From the NCBI GenBank assembly GCA_028714615.1, contig JAQTMA010000111.1, positions 1-13,336 on the forward strand: a DNA stretch of 13,336 nt. Reading direction: 5' to 3'. Position 1 is the stretch's first letter, and every line of letters begins with the position of its first letter. The notes under the pieces were generated by a model, which ran no database searches, was not told the origin of the DNA, and saw only the letters and a list, made by a program, of their open reading frames with translations. Of this stretch, positions 7,426-13,336 are shown piece after piece. Made by a program: the position numbers and the translations under genes. The stretch comes from Anaerolineaceae bacterium (lineage in GTDB: Bacteria > Chloroflexota > Anaerolineae > Anaerolineales > Anaerolineaceae).

Positions 7426-7510
7426 GAGTAAGGCAATGTTGCAGATGGTCGACCTGGTAAAAACCTATGGGGATGGCGCTGCGGTGCGAGCCGTGGATGG
7501 GATCAACCTG
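7179..7510 (+). repeat. ABC junction repeat, copy 3
   Basis: These 332 bases align without a gap to 4144-4475 and partly to 1-127. It is the most divergent of the three copies, with scattered substitutions (for example CGCAAAG, GATAGGAG, GGCGCTGCGG). It is also the copy that leads into the only complete ATPase gene in the window. Confidence 0.9.
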
Positions 7511-8098
7511 GAGATTCAAATGGGTGAATTCGTCGCCCTGGTCGGGCCTTCCGGTTCGGGGAAGACCACCTTGCTGAACCTGATCGGCACCCTGGATCAG
7601 CCAACCTCGGGCAAAGTGGTCATTGAAGGGGTGGATACTAGCACCTTACGCGGCGACGGAATGGCCGATTTCCGGCGCACCACGATCGGGTTTATCTTCC
7701 AGATGTTCAATCTCATTCCAACCCTCACAGCCTGGGAGAATGTGATGCTGCCGTTGACGCCGTACCGGCGCGGACTCAAGTTCAATCTAAAGGACCACGC
7801 CCGGGAACTGTTGCAGAAGGTGGGCATGGAGAAACGCCTGCAGCACCTGCCGGGGCAGCTATCGGGTGGGGAGCAGCAGCGAGTGGCCATCGCGCGGGCA
7901 TTGATCAACGCTCCGCGCATCATCCTGGCCGATGAGCCCACCGGCAACCTGGACTCAAAGTCGGGTGAGGAGGTGGTCAGCCTGCTGGAAAGCCTGGTGC
8001 GGGAGCAAGGGCTGACCCTGGTGCTGGTGACCCACAATGCGGAGATTGCCGGTCAGGCGGATCGGGTGATCCATTTGCAAGATGGCAGGTTGGTCTAA
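7436..8098 (+). CDS. ABC transporter ATPase, LolD/MacB class, intact
   Basis: This 220-residue protein has the usual length for the class. It has all the working motifs: Walker A GPSGSGKT (37-44), Q-loop Q89 in FQMFNLIP, signature LSGGEQQR (142-149), Walker B IILADEP (162-168, with D166 and E167), D-loop NLDS and switch H200. It would power an FtsX/MacB-type permease at the membrane. ATG 7436 is chosen because it matches the N-terminus of the two remnants and sits 10 bases after the stop of the permease remnant; an upstream in-frame start would run through the permease gene in the wrong frame. Its immediate permease is broken, so its likely partner is the permease at 1703-4396 or one outside the window. 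It ends 5 bp from the stop of the convergent M23 gene. Confidence 0.95.
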   Translation: MLQMVDLVKTYGDGAAVRAVDGINLEIQMGEFVALVGPSGSGKTTLLNLIGTLDQPTSGKVVIEGVDTSTLRGDGMADFRRTTIGFIFQMFNLIPTLTAWENVMLPLTPYRRGLKFNLKDHARELLQKVGMEKRLQHLPGQLSGGEQQRVAIARALINAPRIILADEPTGNLDSKSGEEVVSLLESLVREQGLTLVLVTHNAEIAGQADRVIHLQDGRLV

Positions 8099-8103
8099 GA
8101 ATG

Positions 8104-10302
8104 CTACGGGAATGCCTGCGCCAGCCAGACCAGCGGATCGACCTGGACACCGTTGGCCCATACCTCCCAATGCAAATGATCCCCGGTTACCCGCCCGGTT
8201 GCTCCGATCTTCCCAATCACCTGGCCGGCTGAGACCTGGTCGCCAACCTGGACGTCGATTTCGCTTTGGTGCCAGAAGCCGCTGTAGATGCCCCAGCCAT
8301 GATTGAGGATGGTGGCATTGCCGCGGACGGTCAGGCTGCCGGTAAACACGACCACTCCGGCCGCCGGGGCAAAGATATTTTTCGTATCGCACAGGCCGAA
8401 ATCCAACCCGCCGTGGAAGAACGTATAAGCGGAACCGTTATACGAGCGACGGTTGCCATAGCCCGAGGGTTGGCAAGATCGATCGACAGGGCGCATGAAA
8501 ACACCGTTCCAGCGTTTCTGGGGGCTGGCCGGGGCAGTGAGTGCGGCGACCTTGCTTTCTTCGGGCTGGGTGACAGCCGGGTCCAGTGTTTGGGGATCGA
8601 CGTCTAGCGGCGGATCCTGGATGAACTGCCGGGCAAGCAACAGCATCGCCTGTTCGTATTCAGAATTTTGTCCTCCTTCGGCAGCGGCGCTGACCGACAG
8701 ATCGGTGAGTCCCGGTGCGGCCATGGCGTGGATGCCCTGGATTGCCACGTATTCGTGTTCTCCCTCCTGGAAAAAGTGCAACGCACGGCCATCGAGCCAC
8801 CCGGTCAGAACAGCCGGGGTGGTTGTCTCTACGCGGATTACGGTTGTATTACCTTGTTCGACGCTTTGCGCATCCAGCGTCACTTGAACGATCAAGGGGT
8901 GCTGATTACTTGGGTCGTCTTCATTCTGGCCAGGCGGCAAAAGAAGCGGTTCCCCGGGCAGGAGTAGCTCTGGAGAAGCTGCCTGGTTAGCCCAGGCTAG
9001 GATCCACGGGTTCTTCTCGTGGAGCAGCGCATATTCCATGACAGACTGTCCGGGTTCAAGTGATGGCAAATTCACCGGTTGGCGAATTGCTTTCCCGACC
9101 GGGAGCGCCAGGAGCGATCCGGCATACAGTTCTTCCGGATTGACGATGCGGTTCAAACGGCTCCATTCATCCCAGGGAATCCCCATCCGGCGCGCCAACC
9201 CTTGCGCCGTCTCGCCGGTGGGCATCTTCTCGATTGTCAATTCGCCTGCCAGACCATCTCGTCCGGGGATGGAAAGGTGCAAACCCTCGCTTAGCATGTC
9301 TGGGTTGGCGTCCGGGTTGGCCTCGATCAGCTCCGCTACGGAGACCTTGAACTCCCGGGCGACCAGCGTGAACGAATCGCCCGGTTGGGCGACATAATAG
9401 GGAAGGCCGCTTACTTCCGGCGTGGGAGTATTCCCGCCTGGGCAAGGTACGATCTTTTCGACCTGGCTCTGCGCGCGGCGCTCGCTCAACCAGCCGGTGA
9501 GGGCTTTTCGCTGGATGGCCCGGTAAGCCGTTGGCGTGAGCGGCCGGCCGGGTTGCAATGCGGTCACTTGCACGATGTGGTATCCGAGGGGTGTGTGGAT
9601 GATGGGGCTTACCTGGCCGGGTTTGAGGGCAAATGCAGCCGTTTCGATCTCCGGTTGGGTGAGGGCGCCTCGCGGAAACCAGCCAAGGTCGCCCCCGGTA
9701 ACCGGCGAGACTGGCTCGACCAGTTCCTGGAAGGTTGCCTTCCCTTGCTGCAACTGCGCGAGGGCGATGTCCGCCTCCGCCTGACCGGTAAAGAGCATCT
9801 GACGGGCATGCACCTGATCGGCTTGAGAAGGCGTCTGCGCCAGGATGCGGTCGCGCTGCCAGGCAGCCGCTATCGAGCGCCTGATGCGCAAGGAAAGTCC
9901 ATCAGGCGTCAACTGGTCGCCTACCAGGGGCGCGACCAGGGCGGCGCGATTGCTGAGTTCTGCTTCGCCAGGCGTAAAACCATTTTCCAGCGCGGCTTGC
10001 GCCAGGAGGAGTTCATCGACCAATGCGTTCAAAGTGGTTTCACACTGCCGGTTCTTTGTCCAGTGGGTTTGGAGGGCCTGGTCGGCAGCCTGTACCGCCT
10101 GTAGCTCGGCGGTATAAGCTGCCAGCGTGATGCCTTCCCCGTTGACCCTGGCTGCCAGCGCTTCCGAAGTTGGGGATGGCTGGATGAGAGGCGCTGTGGT
10201 GGTGGCGGGGGTTGCCGCGGGCGTATAGCGCGGCGATGGGTTACAGGCGCAGGCGAGAAGGGTTGATCCAACAATCAGGGGCACGATTTTTTGAATCTTC
10301 AT
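8104..10302 (-). CDS. Lipoprotein with PpiC-type prolyl isomerase, LysM and M23 peptidase domains
   Basis: This is a 732-residue exported protein. The lipobox LLAC places the lipidated cysteine at C18, followed by a Pro/Thr-rich linker. Residues about 50-160 resemble the SurA-type N-terminal helical region. A PpiC rotamase domain lies at about 165-250 (GGDLGWFPRG, GYHIVQV). A LysM repeat lies at about 302-347 (YYVAQPGDSF), with two weaker LysM-like repeats at about 355-402 and 412-457. The C-terminal M23/LytM domain (about 600-730) keeps H630-G-G-L-D634, H678 and H709-L-H711, the zinc and catalytic residues, so it should be an active endopeptidase on peptidoglycan cross-links. ATG at 10302 has GGAGGG (complement of 10309-10314) 6 bases away. 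It converges on the ABC ATPase with a 5-bp gap. A link between FtsX-type ABC systems and M23 enzymes is known (FtsEX-EnvC); here it is only proximity. Confidence 0.92.
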   Translation of the reverse strand: MKIQKIVPLIVGSTLLACACNPSPRYTPAATPATTTAPLIQPSPTSEALAARVNGEGITLAAYTAELQAVQAADQALQTHWTKNRQCETTLNALVDELLLAQAALENGFTPGEAELSNRAALVAPLVGDQLTPDGLSLRIRRSIAAAWQRDRILAQTPSQADQVHARQMLFTGQAEADIALAQLQQGKATFQELVEPVSPVTGGDLGWFPRGALTQPEIETAAFALKPGQVSPIIHTPLGYHIVQVTALQPGRPLTPTAYRAIQRKALTGWLSERRAQSQVEKIVPCPGGNTPTPEVSGLPYYVAQPGDSFTLVAREFKVSVAELIEANPDANPDMLSEGLHLSIPGRDGLAGELTIEKMPTGETAQGLARRMGIPWDEWSRLNRIVNPEELYAGSLLALPVGKAIRQPVNLPSLEPGQSVMEYALLHEKNPWILAWANQAASPELLLPGEPLLLPPGQNEDDPSNQHPLIVQVTLDAQSVEQGNTTVIRVETTTPAVLTGWLDGRALHFFQEGEHEYVAIQGIHAMAAPGLTDLSVSAAAEGGQNSEYEQAMLLLARQFIQDPPLDVDPQTLDPAVTQPEESKVAALTAPASPQKRWNGVFMRPVDRSCQPSGYGNRRSYNGSAYTFFHGGLDFGLCDTKNIFAPAAGVVVFTGSLTVRGNATILNHGWGIYSGFWHQSEIDVQVGDQVSAGQVIGKIGATGRVTGDHLHWEVWANGVQVDPLVWLAQAFP

Positions 10303-10626
10303 AGTTAACCCTCCGTGTTGATTGGATCGAGATTACTTTGTGGACATGCCTGCCATATGTGTACGCCATCAGGTGTGGAACCGGTTTGATTCATAGCTTT
10401 TTCCTCCATGCATGCAAGCTATGGAGGAGAGTACCGGTTTTTACCGGTGATGCGAAAAGTTAGGGATACGTAAATAGAAGACGCACACCCTATGCGAAAA
10501 GTTCCTGCCTGCTTTGCCTTTGTCATGCAGATTCATAGGGACCGTGGGAATTTCATTGTAAACAAGTTGGTGGGAACTCCCTCGGCATTCGAACCGTCTC
10601 CATCAGAGGAAGTGGAGTCGCCAACC
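10303..10626. promoter_or_regulatory. Divergent intergenic region with nested hairpins
   Basis: This region separates two divergently read lipoprotein genes and must hold both promoters. ACCGGT occurs three times, as ACCGGTTT at 10380-10387 and 10433-10440 and as ACCGGT at 10443-10448; the last two form a hairpin with a TTTT loop (10433-10448). Two mutually exclusive stems precede it: CATAGCTT (10392-10399) with AAGCTATG (10416-10423), and CCTCCAT (10403-10409) with ATGGAGG (10421-10427). I see no convincing -35/-10 pair. An open frame upstream of 10627 (from ATG 10492) is in frame with the lipoprotein, but has no signal sequence or ribosome binding site and is probably leader. Confidence 0.45.
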
Positions 10627-11640
10627 ATGATCTCGACCCGGATCGTTCCGTTTCTGACCATACTCCTGCTGAGTGGGTGCATTCCCGCCCAGGCGCCTGT
10701 CGCGACGATTATCCCCACTCCACAGGACTGGGGAACGCAACAGGTTGCCACGCCTGAGGGTACTCTTGTGGGCGAGCAGGGCTGCTTGCCGGGGCGATTG
10801 ACCTGTGCGAGCGCTACTTTAACACCCCCGCCATCCCCCAATGCATGGGACGTCCGATTGACAAAGACAACCCTGACCCCGATCCCTTCAGCCACAGAAG
10901 AAGCGCCCACGCCTGTCTCCATTCCGTCCTACTCGCATCGCTTTCCCTCGGGATTGGTCGTGGAAGAGTATGAGCTCAAAGCGGCTCCCCAGATGGAACC
11001 GCTGACATTTGATCCCGTCCAGGGCTCCCAAGCCTCAATTTTGGAAAAACATCGCGTGGAAAGAGAACGGTATTTCTACCGCCGCAGCATCTATAGTCCA
11101 GAAATGTTGATCTATCCAGCCACCGGAGAAGGCCAATACCTGGCCAAGCAGGTGTCTGCGGATGTCGATGGGCGCATGAAAGTATCGGTTGAGGTATTAA
11201 AGGATGGGAAGGTCATCTTCACGGCGCCGGCGGGCGACATCAGCCCACTGGATGCGGTGCGTGGACTATGGGTCTCCGCAGGTCATTGGGTGATCGAGTA
11301 CGCCGATGTGACCAGCACGAAGGCCAATGCGTTGGAAAGCAGATTAACGAAAGTTGGGCAAGTCGTCCAGGATGGCGTCCTCATCAATCAGCGGGATGGG
11401 GTGCAAGAAGTTTTCGGTTTCCAACTATTGAAGGACCAGCCGTTTTATTTCTACAAGAAAAGTGACCAGATCAAGGTCGCTTATGCTGGAGAAAATTATC
11501 CCATAGGGTACGACGATATCCCCCACTACGGCTGTTGCAGTTCTGCAGCGCTCAATCCGATCCAGGCGAAAAATATGGTAGCTTTTTTTGCCCGGCGGAA
11601 CACCACCTGGTACTATGTGGAGATGGGCCGGTACGATTGA
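10627..11640 (+). CDS. Putative lipoprotein, unknown family (paralogue of 6042-7118)
   Basis: This is a 337-residue protein from ATG 10627. That start gives a clean signal peptide ending in the lipobox LSGC (C18) and has GGAG at 10614-10617, 9 bases away. The longer frame from 10492 adds 45 residues that would bury the signal and is rejected. After C18 a Thr/Pro-rich linker runs to about residue 105. The folded part starts with EEYELKAAPQMEPLTFD and ends with IPHYGCCSSAALNP (C303-C304), VAFFARR and WYYVEM, all shared with the protein at 6042-7118. It lacks about 70 central residues found there and is more GC-rich, so the two copies are old relatives or came by different routes. The paired cysteines are conserved and may form a disulfide or bind a ligand. 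The function is not recognised. Confidence 0.85.
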   Translation: MISTRIVPFLTILLLSGCIPAQAPVATIIPTPQDWGTQQVATPEGTLVGEQGCLPGRLTCASATLTPPPSPNAWDVRLTKTTLTPIPSATEEAPTPVSIPSYSHRFPSGLVVEEYELKAAPQMEPLTFDPVQGSQASILEKHRVERERYFYRRSIYSPEMLIYPATGEGQYLAKQVSADVDGRMKVSVEVLKDGKVIFTAPAGDISPLDAVRGLWVSAGHWVIEYADVTSTKANALESRLTKVGQVVQDGVLINQRDGVQEVFGFQLLKDQPFYFYKKSDQIKVAYAGENYPIGYDDIPHYGCCSSAALNPIQAKNMVAFFARRNTTWYYVEMGRYD

Positions 11641-11753
11641 GGGAAGAGGCTTGACCGTCCCTGGATTATCCGCCTGCAACTTCGTCTCCCGAAGGTCTTG
11701 CTTAAAGATGATGAAAAGAGCAGCCCTTCCCCGCCTATTCTAATAATTCGTTC

Positions 11754-12318
11754 TTGGAAAACCAACCCCCCGCCGTAGGGGAGTATGAGTACTGGTCCGT
11801 AATTCAAGAGGGACGGATTTATCGGAGCAACCATCCACTCGGCCTTGCGGCAATCCAGGTTGATCAACTGATTGAGGAATACGATTTTCCGCTTACCGAA
11901 GGCGCCAGCTGGTGCCCCATTCATTCCCAAAATGGTTACGTGGCCAATTCACTAGAGACACCTTTCCCCTGCGAATACACCGGAATGCGGAAGGTGGAGC
12001 GCATCGGCTCGTATCAGAATACATCTGGCAGCTTTCGGCAGTGCTCCCAGGTGGTCGACCATTCGAATAGTGGAAACACGTTGAGCTGGTTCTGCGATGG
12101 CGTCGGGCTGGTGCCCAAAAAAATTCGATCACGCCGGCACGCGTTTCGGCTTCGCGCAAGAATTGGTGAGTGTTACCACCCCGTCAACACAAACCGACCC
12201 AACTCTTACCCCGACCCCGGATGTTGCTGCAACGGTGATGGCGAATCGCCAACCAGAAATTGTTGTTAGCATGCCTTCTCCAAGAAATGGATTCTTGATG
12301 CATAGATGCAGAAGTTGA
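11754..12318 (+). pseudogene. Secreted or lipid-anchored protein gene broken by a frameshift at A7
   Basis: The frame open from 11715 to 12269 reads EYEYWSVIQEGRIYRS..., then FPLTEGASW and WFCDGVGLV, and then loses sense after a run of seven A at 12117-12123. Removing one A joins it to the frame that continues KKFDHAGTRFGFAQELVSV and ends at 12316-12318 after a TPTP linker. The joined reading has a regular pattern of Trp, Cys and Gly-Val-Gly, as in exported beta-rich domains, so one gene was shifted. The N-terminus is uncertain: stops precede 11715, no ribosome binding site is seen and TTG 11754 is only nominal, so the front may also be lost. A sequencing or assembly error in the A-run is a real alternative. 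The family is not identified. Confidence 0.6.
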
Positions 12319-12471
12319 CCCCTGCCCCCGCGACAGCGCCGTGAGTCCTAAGCACAAGGGTAGGCTGGGTGGTGGGGATGTAACCCTCCACCCCCACACT
12401 ACGGCTGGCGCTCAATTCCGGGTGACCGAGCGCCATTGTAGTGACCGACCCATGTATCGGCCATCTTGGCT
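12319..12471. other. Noncoding segment before the repeat array
   Basis: No gene is seen. An 8-bp inverted repeat TGGCGCTC/GAGCGCCA (12406-12413 with 12428-12435, 14-base loop) lacks a T-tract and so is not a standard terminator. It could still stabilise the 3' end of the upstream transcript. Confidence 0.35.
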
Positions 12472-13302
12472 TGTAGAGACGCCCCGGTGGGGCATCTTCC
12501 CCGGGTGAATTGGATCTCTGCACTGCAGCGTCTGGCCCCAAAGAATGTAGAGACGCCCCGGTGGGGCGTCTTCCCCGAGGTAAATTGGATCTCTGCGCTG
12601 CAGCGTCTGGCCCCAAAGAATGTAGAGACGCCCCGGTGGGGCGTCTTCCCCGAGGTAAATTGGATCTCTGCGCTGCAGCGTCTGGCCCCCAAAGAATGTA
12701 GAGACGGCCCGGTGGGGCATCTTCCCCGAGGTAAATTAGATCTCTGCACTGCAGCGTCTGGCCCCCAAAGAATGTAGAGACGAACCGGTGGGGCATCTTC
12801 CCCGAGGTAAATTGGATCTCTGCGCTGCACCGTCAGGCCCCAAAGAATGTAGAGACGCCCCGGTGGGGCATCTTCCCCGAGGTAAATTGGATCTCTGCGC
12901 AGCAGCGTCTGGCCCCAAAGAATGTTGAGACGCCCCGGTGGGGCGTCTTCCCCGAGGTAAATTGGATCTCTGCGCTGCAGCGTCTGGCCTCAAAGAATGT
13001 AGAGACGCCCCGGTGGGGCGTCTTCCCCGAGGTAAATTGAATCTCTGCGCTGCAGCGTCTGGCCCCAAAGAATGTAGAGACGCCCCGGTGGGGCGTCTTC
13101 CCCGAGGTGAATTAGATCTCTGCGCTGCAGCGTCTGGCCCCAAAGAATGTAGAGACGCCCCGGTGGGGCGTCTTCCCCGGGTGAATTGGATCTCTGCGCT
13201 GCAGCGTCAGGCCCCAAAGAATGTAGAGACGCCCCGGTGGGGCGTCTTCCCCGGGTGAATTGGATCTCCCAAGTGCCAGACGCTGCAGCGCAGCGTCTCT
13301 AC
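12472..13302. repeat. Tandem array of eleven ~75-bp palindromic repeats
   Basis: Units begin with GTAGAGAC (GTTGAGAC in one) at 12473, 12547, 12622, 12698, 12774, 12849, 12924, 12999, 13074, 13149 and 13223, so the spacing is 74-76 bases. Each unit has a hairpin AGACGCCCC-GGT-GGGGCGTCT, a spacer with CTTCCCCGAGGTAAATTGG, and a 10-bp palindrome CGCTGCAGCG. Units near 12999 and 13074 are almost identical, while the units at 12698 and 12774 have a damaged left hairpin arm. The last unit is partial and ends in an inverted copy of the unit's own end: 13276-13292 is the reverse complement of TGCGCTGCAGCGTCTGG, and 13294-13302 (CGTCTCTAC) is the inverse of the leading GTAGAGACG. There are no variable spacers, so it is not CRISPR. 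It resembles REP/MITE-type palindromic elements that have expanded in tandem. Confidence 0.92.
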
Positions 13303-13336
13303 GATTTGGGCTACTGAAATTTCCCAAGGTCACCCA

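Noticed and set aside
1..8098. Insertion sequence or transposon as the cause of the repeats
   Set aside because: No transposase, integrase or terminal inverted repeats were found at the junctions; the repeats are pieces of ABC genes.
8090..8110. Bidirectional terminator between the ATPase and the M23 gene
   Set aside because: The stops are 5 bp apart and no stem with a T-tract is visible at or around this point.
8082..10117. Several plus-strand frames, the longest 9385-10104
   Set aside because: They lie antisense to the well-supported PpiC/LysM/M23 gene in high-GC sequence and show no recognisable motifs.
10492..10626. Longer N-terminus for the second lipoprotein
   Set aside because: It would place 45 non-hydrophobic residues before a clean signal peptide and lipobox, and ATG 10627 has a better ribosome binding site.
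12472..13302. CRISPR array
   Set aside because: The whole ~75-bp period is conserved; there are no unique spacers between short repeats, and no cas genes are present.
12266..13333. Long open frames on both strands with a 25-residue repeating peptide
   Set aside because: They arise because the ~75-bp repeat has a length divisible by three and lacks stops. They are open on both strands, have no ribosome binding sites, and shift frame where units are 74 or 76 bases.

Overview
This window looks like chromosomal DNA of an uncultured or little-studied bacterium, most plausibly a Chloroflexota (Anaerolineae-like) organism. The reasons are the exported lipoproteins with Pro/Thr-rich linkers after the lipobox, a large secreted PpiC/LysM/M23 protein, MacB/FtsX-type ABC genes, and a palindromic tandem array with GTAGAGACG ends. 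This placement is inference from style; there is no rRNA or marker gene in the window. Nearly every gene encodes a membrane, secreted or lipid-anchored protein, so the theme is the cell envelope and export.

Layout. (1) Bases 1-127 are the end of an ABC permease gene and the first 19 codons of its ATPase partner. (2) At 128 the homology stops and a lower-GC cargo begins: a possible coding remnant, a membrane-anchored thioredoxin-fold protein (570-1133), a 105-aa exported protein with eight cysteines (1250-1567) and a hairpin/T-tract (1622-1685). (3) A full-length FtsX-type permease (1703-4396) is followed 4 bp later by an ATPase remnant (4401-4661) that has lost Walker A and Q-loop by an in-frame 93-codon deletion and has also lost Walker B. 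(4) A second lower-GC cargo follows: a secreted Amidase_6-type cysteine hydrolase (4664-5905) and a lipoprotein of unknown family (6042-7118). (5) A third copy of the permease end (about 7165-7425, remnant only) runs into an intact ATPase (7436-8098). (6) Convergent to it lies a 732-aa lipoprotein with PpiC, LysM and M23 parts (8104-10302, minus). (7) Across a hairpin-rich divergent intergenic region is a second member of the unknown lipoprotein family (10627-11640), then a frameshifted gene (about 11754-12318). (8) The window ends in an 11-unit array of about 75 bp repeats (12472-13302).

The main observation is that the permease/ATPase junction occurs three times as direct repeats, with unrelated exported cargo between the copies. 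Only one full permease and one full ATPase remain in the window, and they come from different repeat units. The simplest reading is a tandemly multiplied ABC-plus-cargo locus that has partly decayed; the alternative is repeated cassette insertion at this junction. The best candidate for an undescribed functional pair is the thioredoxin-fold protein with the eight-cysteine exported protein, possibly served by the adjacent ABC system.
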